Shown here one piece after another: positions 31,866 through 40,194 of a DNA stretch of 64,000 nt. The notes below the pieces were generated by a model that worked only from the letters and a program-made list of their open reading frames with translations, was not told the DNA's origin and searched no databases. Positions within the stretch are counted from its first letter, which is position 1, and each line of letters begins with the position of its first letter. The stretch covers positions 62,001-126,000 of the forward strand of contig JBDHTX010000007.1 of the NCBI GenBank assembly GCA_039808885.1, in the 5' to 3' direction. The translations under genes and the position numbers were made by a program. The DNA is from Dongia_A sp039808885 (GTDB lineage Bacteria > Pseudomonadota > Alphaproteobacteria > Dongiales > Dongiaceae).

Positions 31866-32513
31866 TCACGATTGCGGCCCGGCCGCAGAATCGCCGCGCG
31901 CCGCGGCCTGGTCGGCGGGAAGCGCCGCCCGGCGGGCCCAGCGCCGGGCGCGGGCGGCGCGGTAGGCGATGACGAAACGCAGGCCAAGGCGGTAGCCGAG
32001 CCAGCCCGCCAGCGCCGCCCAGGGAATGGCCCCGAGATACATGGCGAGGCCCCAATCCAGCACCACCACCCTGGCAAGGTTGTAGAGCGATTGCAGGAAG
32101 CCGGCCTCGCCGGAGAACAGCCCGCTGAAGGCGCTGACGAAGGAATCATAGCCGCTGAGGTCGTGCCAGCGGCCGAGCAGGATCTGCCCGGTCAGGAAGA
32201 ACAGGTAGTAGCAGGGCGCGGCGGTGAAGACATTGGTGACCCAGGTCCAGGCCAAGCCCTGGATCAGGCTGAAATCCCAGTTGAACAGGCGCCGCGCAAT
32301 GATCCAGACCCCGAAGGCAAGGCCCATCTGTCCCACCGGCGAGGGGATGCAGGCGCAGACGAGGCCCACCATCACGCCGCGCGCGGTGTGCTCCGGCGAA
32401 TGCTGGCTGCGCATCATCGGGATGAACAGGCGGAAGCGGATGGCGCGGCTCAGCCGGTGCCACACGCCAGACGGCTTGCCGAAGGGCAGCCGTTTCCGTT
32501 CCTTCCATGCCAA
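31866..32513 (-). CDS. DUF2062 membrane protein
   Basis: A 215-residue protein with DUF2062-type layout: a short basic N-terminus, then SPEHTARGVMVGLVCACIPS with the glycine-rich entry into the first helix, followed by three to four hydrophobic helices. FSGEAGFLQSLYNLARVVVL and a final helix precede an Arg/Ala-rich tail. The start codon appears to be TTG at 32513, supported by GAGG seven bases upstream. There is no ATG before the domain. The function is unknown. DUF2062 is often found next to glycosyltransferases or alone, and here it stands between unrelated genes. Confidence 0.8.
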   Translation of the reverse strand: MAWKERKRLPFGKPSGVWHRLSRAIRFRLFIPMMRSQHSPEHTARGVMVGLVCACIPSPVGQMGLAFGVWIIARRLFNWDFSLIQGLAWTWVTNVFTAAPCYYLFFLTGQILLGRWHDLSGYDSFVSAFSGLFSGEAGFLQSLYNLARVVVLDWGLAMYLGAIPWAALAGWLGYRLGLRFVIAYRAARARRWARRAALPADQAAARGDSAAGPQS

Positions 32514-32610
32514 GCGCTAGCCTCGATCCCAGACGCGACGACCATCCCCAGATGGTTATGGCGCGCCATGACCGCAACCGTCAAACCGCCATGAATCGCG
32601 GGAGCGGGGC

Positions 32611-33120
32611 CTAGGATTCGAGCAATGCCAGCAGGCCCTGCAGCAGCTGCAGCGGGCTGGGCGGGCAGCCGCGGATGTGCAGGTCGACCGGCACCACCGC
32701 CGCGACCCCGCCGGCGACGGCATAGGACCCGGCGAAGACGCCGCAATCGGCCGCGCAATCGCCGACCGCCACCACCCATTTCGGATCCGGCGTGGCGCGC
32801 CAGGTGCGCTCCAGCGCCGCGCGCATGTTCTTGGTGACCGGGCCGGTCACCAGCAGTACGTCGGCATGGCGCGGCGAGGCGACGAAGCGCAGGCCGAAGC
32901 GCTCCAGATCGTAGAAGGCATTGTTGAGGGCGTGGATCTCCAGCTCGCAGCCGTTGCAGGACCCGGCATCGACCGCGCGGATAGAGAGGGAGCGGCCCAG
33001 CCTGCGCTTCGCCGCCGCATCGACCTTGGCGGCGATCTCCGCCAGCGCCTCGGGCGACGGGGCCGGCGCCTTCTCGGTCACCGGCGGCAGGACCAGGGCT
33101 TGCAGCAGCAGCTTGTTCAT
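32611..33120 (-). CDS. Hyf/Nuo-like complex, Fe-S subunit (HyfI/NuoB type)
   Basis: A 169-residue subunit carrying the proximal [4Fe-4S] cluster. The cysteine set is visible in DAGSCNGCELEI (two), VGDCAADCG (one ligand plus a neighbour) and IRGCPPSP (one), so the cluster site appears intact. The N-terminal ~45 residues are an alpha-helical extension. It is shorter than E. coli HyfI. It is the last gene of the six-gene run, ten bases after the large-subunit gene. It should pass electrons between the large subunit and the membrane arm or quinone. Confidence 0.9.
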   Translation of the reverse strand: MNKLLLQALVLPPVTEKAPAPSPEALAEIAAKVDAAAKRRLGRSLSIRAVDAGSCNGCELEIHALNNAFYDLERFGLRFVASPRHADVLLVTGPVTKNMRAALERTWRATPDPKWVVAVGDCAADCGVFAGSYAVAGGVAAVVPVDLHIRGCPPSPLQLLQGLLALLES

Positions 33121-33130
33121 CGCCCGCGCC

Positions 33131-34657
33131 TCACAAATCGTGCCCCGAATAGGAGCAGTTGAAGGATTTGTTGCAGAGCGGGAAGTCGGCAACGATGTTG
33201 CCTTCGATCGCCGCCTCCAGCAGCGGCCACTGGAACCAGGACGGATCCCGCAGATGGCAGCGGGCGACGCGGCCGTCGGCGCCGAGGCGCACCCAGGCCA
33301 GCACGTCGCCGCGGAAGCCCTCGACCAGCGCCATGCCCTCGCGCGGCCCCGCGACCGGCGCGTCGGTGGCGGGCAGCGCGACGGCGATTTCCCCCGCCGG
33401 CAGGCCGTCGAGCAGCCGGCCGATGAGCGCCAGGCTCTGCGTCACTTCGTCGATGCGGACCCAGACCCGCGCATTGACGTCGCCCTCGCTGCGCAGCGCC
33501 GGCTGGAAGCCGAGCGTGGCATAGGGCAGCGGCGAAGCGAGGCCGCGGGCATCGAAGGCCCGCCCCGAGGCCCGGCCGACATAGCCGCCGGCGCCGAATT
33601 GCCGCGCCAAAGTGGGGCTGAGACTGCCGGTGCCCACCGTGCGGTCCTGCAGCGAGGTGGTGTTGTCGTAGAGCGCCACCAGGGCCGGGAAGCGCGCAGT
33701 GATCTCGGACAGGGCGGCCCGGAGCGCCGCAACCCCTTCCGCCGCCAGATCGGCGGCGACGCCGCCCGGCACCACCCGGTCCATCATCAGGCGATGGCCG
33801 AAGGCGGCGGCGGCGGCGCGCAGCACGCGCTCGCGCAGGATGCCGCAATGCGCCAGCATGATGGCGAAGGAGGCGTCGTTGCAGATGGCGCCGATGTCGC
33901 CCAGGTGATTGGCGATGCGCTCGAGCTCCAGCATCAGCGCGCGCAGCCATTGCGCCCGGCGCGGCGCCTCGACGCCCGATGCCGCCTCGATCGCCTGCGC
34001 GAAGGCGATGGAATACGCCACCGTGCTGTCGCCCGAGACGCGGCCGGCGAGCCGCGCCGCGCGGCCGAGATCGGCCCCCTGCATCAACCCGTCGACGCCC
34101 TTGTGCACGTAGCCGAGGCGCTGCTCCAGGCGCGCCACGGTCTCGCCATTGGCGGTGAAACGGAAATGGCCGGGCTCGATGATGCCGGCATGGACGGGAC
34201 CGACCGGGATCTGGTGCAGGCCCTCGCCTTCGACCGGCAGGAAGGCATAGGCATCGCCGGCGCCACGATCCGCCGCTGCTTCCCCGAGCGGCTTGCGCAC
34301 CTGCCAGCGGCCGTGGTCGAGCCAGGGGCGCGCATCCTCGGCATTGCGCGGTTCCAGCCCGTAGAGATCATGGATCGCGCGCTCCAGGCGGATCGCCGGC
34401 GGATGATGTTGCCCCACCGAAGGGAAGGCGCCCTCCGGGCAAGCGAGGCTGACCACCGCGATCTCGGCCGGGTCGCCCGCCAACAGCGCCATGTGCACCT
34501 GGTCGCGCTCGGCCCACAGCGACAGCAGAACGGCGCGGCCGTCCGCCGCCAGGAAAGCCGCCGCTTCCCACCCCGCCGCATCAACCACGACGCGCGGGAC
34601 CGGGTGATGCGCCGCGACGCGCCGGCCGTGATGGAGGATGTCGCCGATCGTCGTCAT
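33131..34657 (-). CDS. Hyf/Nuo-like large subunit (HyfG/NuoC-D type) without nickel-site cysteines
   Basis: A 508-residue fusion of a NuoC-like N-terminal domain (about 1-130) and a NuoD/hydrogenase-large-subunit domain (about 150-508). RLGYVHKGVDGLM marks the start of the large-subunit core. Where [NiFe] hydrogenases carry the first C-x-x-C, this protein reads AGRVSGDSTVAYS. At the C-terminus, in place of D-P-C-x-x-C, it reads DFPLCNKSFNCSYSGHDL, with cysteines seven apart. No C-x-x-C pair occurs anywhere in the chain. It cannot therefore bind the nickel-iron centre as known enzymes do. The likely class is the energy-converting hydrogenase-related group. Confidence 0.9.
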   Translation of the reverse strand: MTTIGDILHHGRRVAAHHPVPRVVVDAAGWEAAAFLAADGRAVLLSLWAERDQVHMALLAGDPAEIAVVSLACPEGAFPSVGQHHPPAIRLERAIHDLYGLEPRNAEDARPWLDHGRWQVRKPLGEAAADRGAGDAYAFLPVEGEGLHQIPVGPVHAGIIEPGHFRFTANGETVARLEQRLGYVHKGVDGLMQGADLGRAARLAGRVSGDSTVAYSIAFAQAIEAASGVEAPRRAQWLRALMLELERIANHLGDIGAICNDASFAIMLAHCGILRERVLRAAAAAFGHRLMMDRVVPGGVAADLAAEGVAALRAALSEITARFPALVALYDNTTSLQDRTVGTGSLSPTLARQFGAGGYVGRASGRAFDARGLASPLPYATLGFQPALRSEGDVNARVWVRIDEVTQSLALIGRLLDGLPAGEIAVALPATDAPVAGPREGMALVEGFRGDVLAWVRLGADGRVARCHLRDPSWFQWPLLEAAIEGNIVADFPLCNKSFNCSYSGHDL

Positions 34658-34666
34658 CGCCGCACC

Positions 34667-36109
34667 CTAGCCCAGGATCCGCGCGACATGCTGGAACCAG
34701 GCGACCAGCGGCGGCGGCAGATAGAGGCCGGCGCCCAGCACCAGCGCCAGATGCGCGAACATCGGCAGATACGACGCCTTCACCGGCGCGAGGCTGCCCT
34801 GCGGCGGGCCGAAGGCGATGCCGGAGAGCCGCAGCAGCAGCGCGCCGAAGGCGATGAGCAGGCCGAAGACCAGTCCCAGGGCAAGATAGGGCGCGCGGCC
34901 GAAGGTCGAGCTCACCAGCAGGAACTCGCTCATGAAGACGCCGAAGGGCGGCAGGCCGGCGATGGCCGCGACGCCGACCACCAGGCCCCAGCCGAGAGCG
35001 GGATGCGATTCGGTGAGACCGCGGATGTCGGCGATCTTCTGCGTGCCCTTGGCCTGGGCGATGTTGCCGACGGCATAGAAGATCGCCGACTTGGTCAGGC
35101 TGTGCATGGTCATGTGCAGCAGCCCGGCGAAATTGGCGAGCGGCCCGCCCATGCCGAAGGCGAAGGTGATGATGCCCATGTGCTCGATCGAGGAATAGGC
35201 GAACAGCCGCTTGATGTCGCGCCGGCGGTAGAGCATGAAGGCGGCGAAGACGAGCGAGGTCAGACCCATGGTCACCATCAGCGGGCCCGGCGCCAGCGCC
35301 GCCGCGTTCGCTGCCATCAGCATCTTGAAGCGCAGCACGGCGTAGAGCGCGACGTTGAGCAGCAGGCCGGAGAGCACGGCGGAGATCGGCGTCGGGCCCT
35401 CGGCATGGGCGTCGGGCAACCAAGCATGGACCGGCGCCAGGCCGACCTTGGTGCCGTAGCCGAGCAGCAGGAAGACGAAGGCGACGTTGAGCAGCGCCGG
35501 GTCGAATCCCACGGCGCGCTGGATCAGGATGGTCCAGGTCATGGCGTCCAGCCCCTCGCCGATCGTCGGCTGGGCGGCGACATAGACCAGGATGGTGCCG
35601 AACAGGGCCAGCGCGATGCCGACGCTGCCCAGGATGAAGTATTTCCACGCCGCCTCCAGCGCCTCGTGGGTGCGGTAGATGCCGACCATCAGCACGGTGG
35701 TCAGCGTCGCCAGTTCAACAGCCACCCAGAGCAGGCCGATATTGTTGGCCAGCAGCGCCAGGTTCATGCCGAACATCATCGCCTGGTACATGGCGTGATA
35801 GAAGCGGAGGTAAGCCGGGGTCAGGCGGCCGGTCTCCAGCTCGTGCGCGATATAGCTGGCGCTGAACAGGCTGGTGGTGAAGCCGACCAGGGTGTTGAGC
35901 ACGATGAAGACGATGTTGAGGTCGTCGACGAAGAGCAGCTGCCCCTCCGCCGGGCGCGCGATGAAGAGGCTCAGCGCCGCAAGCAGCGTCGCCAGGCTGG
36001 CCAGCACGTTGAGCGCCGCGGTCAGGCGATAGCCCGGCAGCAGCGCCAGGACGAAGGCCGCGCCCAGCGGAATGAGCAGGATGGCCTGGATGGCGCTGAA
36101 GCCGCTCAT
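34667..36109 (-). CDS. Antiporter-like membrane subunit (HyfF/NuoM-N type)
   Basis: A 480-residue integral membrane subunit with about fourteen helices. It shows the proton-pump signatures of the NuoL/M/N and Mrp families: WVAVELATLTTVLMVG with the conserved glutamate, GYGTKVGLAPVHAWLPDAH and YSSIEHMGIITFAFG. It lies between the NuoK-like subunit (ATGA overlap) and the large subunit (nine bases). It should translocate ions, coupling redox change in the soluble arm to a membrane gradient. It is slightly shorter than E. coli HyfF. Confidence 0.9.
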   Translation of the reverse strand: MSGFSAIQAILLIPLGAAFVLALLPGYRLTAALNVLASLATLLAALSLFIARPAEGQLLFVDDLNIVFIVLNTLVGFTTSLFSASYIAHELETGRLTPAYLRFYHAMYQAMMFGMNLALLANNIGLLWVAVELATLTTVLMVGIYRTHEALEAAWKYFILGSVGIALALFGTILVYVAAQPTIGEGLDAMTWTILIQRAVGFDPALLNVAFVFLLLGYGTKVGLAPVHAWLPDAHAEGPTPISAVLSGLLLNVALYAVLRFKMLMAANAAALAPGPLMVTMGLTSLVFAAFMLYRRRDIKRLFAYSSIEHMGIITFAFGMGGPLANFAGLLHMTMHSLTKSAIFYAVGNIAQAKGTQKIADIRGLTESHPALGWGLVVGVAAIAGLPPFGVFMSEFLLVSSTFGRAPYLALGLVFGLLIAFGALLLRLSGIAFGPPQGSLAPVKASYLPMFAHLALVLGAGLYLPPPLVAWFQHVARILG

Positions 36110-36768
36110 TGCCGTTCGCCCCGGAAGCGGTCGAGGGCCTGCACGTCCACGGTGTCGAAGCGTTCGCGGATGCGGAACAGGAAGATGCCGATGACGATGA
36201 AGGCGACCAGCACCGAGAAGGCGACGCTGATCTCCACCACCAGCGGCATGCCCTTGGCCCCGGCGGCGGCGAGGATCAGGCCGTTCTCGATCGACATCAG
36301 GCCGACCACCTGGCTGACCGCGTTGCGCCGCGTCACCATCATGAGCAGGCCGAGCAGCACCACCGAGAGGGCAAAGGCGAGATCCTGCCGCGCCAAGGCG
36401 TCGGCGCCCGGCGTCACCCGCAGCATCAGCGCGGTGGACAGCGCCACCAGCCCCATGCCGGCCAGCATGGTGGGGCCGATGCCCACCACCACCTCGACCT
36501 CGCGGTGGATCTCCAGCCGGCGCACGATGCGGTGCAGCGCCAGCGGGATGACGATCGCCTTCACCACCAGGGCGATGGCGGCGGTGATGAACAGATGCGG
36601 CGCGTGCTGGATCAGCGCCTCCCACGCCACCGAGAGCGCCAGGATCACCGCGTGCAGGGCGAAGACATTGAGCAGGCCGTGCATGCGGTCCTGGTAGAGC
36701 AGCATGAAGCTGACCAGCACCATGCCGCCGGCCAGCAGATGCGCGATGTCGTAGACGTAGGAGGTCAT
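36106..36768 (-). CDS. Small membrane subunit, HyfE type
   Basis: A 220-residue membrane protein with about six to seven helices, matching E. coli HyfE in length. The NuoK/MnhC-like part near the C-terminus contains VVGLMSIENGLILAAAG, with the glutamate important for proton transfer in NuoK. The stop overlaps the start of the antiporter-like subunit and its start overlaps the stop of the HyfC-type gene, both by four bases. The gene order therefore reads as one tightly coupled operon. Confidence 0.9.
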   Translation of the reverse strand: MTSYVYDIAHLLAGGMVLVSFMLLYQDRMHGLLNVFALHAVILALSVAWEALIQHAPHLFITAAIALVVKAIVIPLALHRIVRRLEIHREVEVVVGIGPTMLAGMGLVALSTALMLRVTPGADALARQDLAFALSVVLLGLLMMVTRRNAVSQVVGLMSIENGLILAAAGAKGMPLVVEISVAFSVLVAFIVIGIFLFRIRERFDTVDVQALDRFRGERQ

Positions 36769-37727
36769 GCGAAGCTCCGCGTCATGAACATCAGCAGCAT
36801 GGCGAGCAGCGCCAGCATCAGCGCGGCGCCGAGGAAGCCCGGCACCCGGAACACCCGCATCTTGGCGATCGAGATCTCGAACAGGCCGAGCAGGAGACCG
36901 CCGATGCCGAGCTTGGCGCCATAGACGGCGAGGCCGAGCGCATAGGGTTCCAGCCCCGAGCCAGCCTGGGCGATGCCCCAGGGCAGGAACATGGCGCCGA
37001 TCAGCGAGACGTAGAGCAGAAGCTTCAGCATCGCCGCCGCCTCGATCACCGCCAGGTGGCGGCCGGAATATTCCAGCACCATCGCCTCATGCACCATGGT
37101 GAGCTCCAGATGCGTCGCCGGATTGTCGACCGGGATGCGCGCGTTCTCCGCCAGCGCCACCATGATGAGGGCGATGAGCGCCAGGCCCAGCGAGACGCGC
37201 AGGCCGACCGCGCCATGGATCATGTGCTCGGCCACGGTGGACAGCTGGGTCGATCCGGCGATCAGGGCCAGGGTGAAGACGACGATCATCATCGCCGGCT
37301 CGGCCAAGGAGGCGATCATCATCTCGCGGCTCGACCCGATGCCGCCGAAGGAGGTGCCGACATCCATGCCGGCCAGCGCCAGCAGGAAGCGGGCGCTGCC
37401 CAGCAGGGCGACGATGACGATGAGATCCGCCGACCACGAGAACATGAGCCCGGTGGCGAAGGTCGGCACCAAGGCGGCGGCGACCCAGGTGGCGGCGAAG
37501 ATCAGGTACGGCGCCGCGCGGAACAGCCAGGACGCGTTCTCCGCCACCACCGCCTCCTTGCGCAGCAGGCGGAGGAGGTCGCGATAGGGCTGCAGCAGCG
37601 GCGGCCCCTGGCGGCGCAGCAGCCGCGCCTTCACCTTGCGCACGAAGCCGGTCAGCAGCGGGGCGAGGCCGAGCACCACCAGCATCTGCCCGAACTGCAC
37701 CAGGAGGTCGGCGAGGGTCAGAGCCAT
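36765..37727 (-). CDS. NuoH-like membrane subunit (HyfC type)
   Basis: A 320-residue integral membrane protein with about eight helices. It contains the NuoH/HyfC signature ALAENARIPVDNPATHLELT and the following MVHEAMVLEYSG, which form the quinone-side charged helices in complex I-like enzymes. The N-terminal GFVRKVKARLLRRQGPPLLQ is the family's amphipathic loop. ATG 37727 overlaps the end of the HyfB-type gene by ten bases. It links the soluble arm to the antiporter-like subunits. Confidence 0.9.
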   Translation of the reverse strand: MALTLADLLVQFGQMLVVLGLAPLLTGFVRKVKARLLRRQGPPLLQPYRDLLRLLRKEAVVAENASWLFRAAPYLIFAATWVAAALVPTFATGLMFSWSADLIVIVALLGSARFLLALAGMDVGTSFGGIGSSREMMIASLAEPAMMIVVFTLALIAGSTQLSTVAEHMIHGAVGLRVSLGLALIALIMVALAENARIPVDNPATHLELTMVHEAMVLEYSGRHLAVIEAAAMLKLLLYVSLIGAMFLPWGIAQAGSGLEPYALGLAVYGAKLGIGGLLLGLFEISIAKMRVFRVPGFLGAALMLALLAMLLMFMTRSFA

Positions 37728-39733
37728 AGCGCCAGCACCAGGAGCAGGCCGACCAGGGCCACGAAGACGAGGCTCAGGTAACGGCGGATGGTGAGGAATT
37801 GCAGGCGGTTGAGCCGCCCGGCGACGGCATCGACCAGGCCGCCGATGGGCGCATAGCAGATATCCCAGATCAGGTCGCGCATCTCCACCCGGAAACGGGC
37901 CGGGCCGGTATCGCCGGGCGGCGGCATCTCCACCTGCTCGCGGGCGCGGAACAGCAGCGTGCCGAAGACGCGGCGCAGCGGCTGGGCGAAGCTGGCGGCG
38001 CCGTACTGAGTCTGCGGGCTGGGATCGGGAAAGCCGCAATCCCAGGCCGGGCCGCGGCGCAGGCGCCGTTGCGCCAGGCGGTGGATCAGCAGCGCCACCA
38101 GCGACGCCGACAGCAGCATGAAGACGAAGACCAGCAGGCCGTTATAGGAGCTGCGCGCCTCGGCCACCGGCACGATGGAAAGCCAGGGCTGCGCCGCCTG
38201 GCTGGGCAGGCCGCCGCCGAGCAGCGCCTGCACCGCCGGCTGGATCGCATCCATGACGAAGCCGGGCAGGATGCCGGCCAGCAGGCACAGCGCCGCCAGC
38301 AGCGCCATCGCCGCGCGGGAGAAACGATCGACCTCCCGCGCCGCGGCCACCGCATCGGAGCGTGGGCGGCCGAGGAAGGCCACGCCATAGACCTTCACGA
38401 AGCAGGCGGCGACCAGCGCCGCGGCCAGCGCCATCATCGCGCCGGCCGTCGGCACCATGACCTTCAGGCCCCATTGCGGCAGATCCGGGCTGATCAGCAC
38501 CGCCTGGAACATCAGCCATTCCGAGGCAAACCCGTTGAGCGGCGGCAAGGCGGCGATCGCGACGGCCCCCACCAGCATGTAGAAGGCGGTGCCCTTCATG
38601 CGGTGGATCAGGCCGCCCATCTGCTCCAGGTCGCGCAACCCGGTGGCCGAGAGCACCGCGCCGGCGCCAAGGAACAGCAGGCTCTTGAACAGCGCGTGGT
38701 TGAAGACGTGGAACAGGGACGCGGTCAGCGCCAGCGCGGCCGCCGCCTGCATCCCGTTGGCGGCAAAGCCGAGGGCGAGGCCGAGCCCGATGAAGACCAA
38801 GCCGATATTCTCGATGGTGGAGAAGGCGAGCAGGCGCTTCAGGTCCTGCTGCATCAGGGCCGAGAGGATGCCGATGACCGCGGTGACGCTGCCGAGGATC
38901 AGCAGCACCATGGCCCACCACCACTCCGCGGGACCCAGCAGGTCGAAGACGATGCGGATGAAGCCGTAGATCGCCACTTTGGTCATGACGCCGCTCATCA
39001 GCGCCGAGACATGGCTGGGCGCCGCCGGATGGGCGAGCGGCAGCCAGGCATGCAGCGGCACCAGGCCCGCCTTCGATCCGGCGCCGAGCAGCGCCAGGAC
39101 CAGCACCAGGGCGGAGATGCCCGGCGTCAGCGTCGCGCCGCGCATGGCGGCGAAGGAATACTCGCCGGCCGCTCCCGCCAGCAGGCCGAACAGCAGCAGC
39201 AGGCACATGGTGCCGAAGCTCGCCGTCACCAGGTAGACGAAGGCGGCGCGGCGGTTCTCCGCGTCGCGGTGATGCGCCAGGACCAGGGCCCAGGAGGCGA
39301 GCGACATGAACTCCCAGCCCAGCAGGAAGCTGAAGGCGTCCGCCGCCAGCACCACCAGGTTCATGCCGGCCAGGAACGCGGCGAAGAAGGGCAGCACGCG
39401 GGCCGGCGCATCTTCATGCCGGCCGTAGCCGATGCCGTAGAGGCTGGCGGCCGCGCCGCCCAGATCGATCACCACCAGGAACAGGGCCGACAGGGCGTCG
39501 ACGCGGAAATGCGCCCCGAGCCAGGGCAGGCCGAGCGGCAGCACCGTTTCCGCCGCGGCCGCGTCGCCCGCCAGGACCGCGCGCAGGGCCAGGATCAGCG
39601 CCGCGCAGCAGGCGAGCAGCATTGCCGGATAGATGAGGACGAGCGCCGCGCGGCTGCGCGCGAGCAGGACAGCCGCCACCGCGATCAGCAGCAGCGCCCC
39701 GACGGGAAGCAGCATCGCCTGCGCAGCGGTCAT
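37718..39733 (-). CDS. Large antiporter-like membrane subunit (HyfB/NuoL type)
   Basis: A 671-residue membrane protein, almost exactly the length of E. coli HyfB. Signatures are FLLGWEFMSLASWALVLAHH with the conserved glutamate, GAGSKAGLVPLHAWLPLAHP, and STIENIGLVFIGLGLALG. A C-terminal extension includes the polar loop RRGPAWDCGFPDPSPQTQYG, typical of HyfB/HycC, before a last helix. It is the first structural gene of the complex and begins six bases after the small XRE regulator gene. Confidence 0.9.
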   Translation of the reverse strand: MTAAQAMLLPVGALLLIAVAAVLLARSRAALVLIYPAMLLACCAALILALRAVLAGDAAAAETVLPLGLPWLGAHFRVDALSALFLVVIDLGGAAASLYGIGYGRHEDAPARVLPFFAAFLAGMNLVVLAADAFSFLLGWEFMSLASWALVLAHHRDAENRRAAFVYLVTASFGTMCLLLLFGLLAGAAGEYSFAAMRGATLTPGISALVLVLALLGAGSKAGLVPLHAWLPLAHPAAPSHVSALMSGVMTKVAIYGFIRIVFDLLGPAEWWWAMVLLILGSVTAVIGILSALMQQDLKRLLAFSTIENIGLVFIGLGLALGFAANGMQAAAALALTASLFHVFNHALFKSLLFLGAGAVLSATGLRDLEQMGGLIHRMKGTAFYMLVGAVAIAALPPLNGFASEWLMFQAVLISPDLPQWGLKVMVPTAGAMMALAAALVAACFVKVYGVAFLGRPRSDAVAAAREVDRFSRAAMALLAALCLLAGILPGFVMDAIQPAVQALLGGGLPSQAAQPWLSIVPVAEARSSYNGLLVFVFMLLSASLVALLIHRLAQRRLRRGPAWDCGFPDPSPQTQYGAASFAQPLRRVFGTLLFRAREQVEMPPPGDTGPARFRVEMRDLIWDICYAPIGGLVDAVAGRLNRLQFLTIRRYLSLVFVALVGLLLVLALWL

Positions 39734-39739
39734 GGCCGC

Positions 39740-39985
39740 TCAGCCTTTCAACCTGACGCCGCGGCCGCCGACCGCGCTGGCCGCGCCCGGGCCGATCAAC
39801 TCGATGCCGGCCTCGTTCAGCGCCGAGACCAGCTTCATCAGCGAATCGACATTGCCGCGGATGACATCCTCGCTCGATTCCATGCGCTGGATCGTCGGCA
39901 CCGACAAGCCGCTCAGTTCGGCGAGGTCGCGCTGATCGAGGCCGAGCAGAGCGCGCGCCGCGCGCAGCTGTGCCGCGGAGATCAT
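39740..39985 (-). CDS. Small XRE-family HTH regulator
   Basis: An 81-residue single-domain regulator. The helix-turn-helix is RAARALLGLDQRDLAELSG with recognition helix LSVPTIQRMESS. The C-terminal ALNEAGIELIGPG with GRGVRL is common in stand-alone XRE proteins of alphaproteobacteria. ATG 39985 is preferred. Longer in-frame starts run into the AT-rich promoter region. Its stop lies six bases before the HyfB-type start, so it is probably the first gene of the operon and may regulate it. An inverted GTATA/TATAC motif lies about 60 bases upstream. Confidence 0.78.
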   Translation of the reverse strand: MISAAQLRAARALLGLDQRDLAELSGLSVPTIQRMESSEDVIRGNVDSLMKLVSALNEAGIELIGPGAASAVGGRGVRLKG

Positions 39986-40040
39986 GACTTGGCCGCTGAC
40001 GTTAACTTTTGGAGCATGGAAAAAGATACTGTGCCCACCA

Positions 40041-40059
40041 GTATAGATAGTCAATATAC
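40041..40059. promoter_or_regulatory. Inverted GTATA/TATAC motif in promoter of the XRE-hyf operon
   Basis: GTATA (40041-40045) and TATAC (40055-40059) form an inverted repeat across nine bases, in the AT-rich divergent region between the XRE gene and the MttB-like gene. On the minus strand a TTGACT box lies inside it. This is a plausible operator for the XRE protein, but no binding data exist. Confidence 0.4.
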
Positions 40060-40194
40060 CAAAAGTGATATTTAAAACATCATCCTGGAAACCTAGCTTG
40101 CGGCGAAGTCATGCAACGGCGGAGCTTTCCCCGGCTTAACCGCCGCACCGCGCCTGCATTAGCATGCGGAAAAACCGGCACCGGGAGCGAGACC

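Noticed and set aside
32921..36697. Very long open frame (over 1,200 codons) on the plus strand
   Set aside because: It lies antisense to the Hyf-like genes. Its translation is Arg/His/Gln/Ala-rich with no family motif, a normal artefact of high-GC codon bias.
32611..39733. Annotation as an active hydrogenase-4 or formate hydrogenlyase
   Set aside because: The nickel-ligand cysteines are absent from the large subunit and there is no formate dehydrogenase, ferredoxin subunit or maturation gene nearby.
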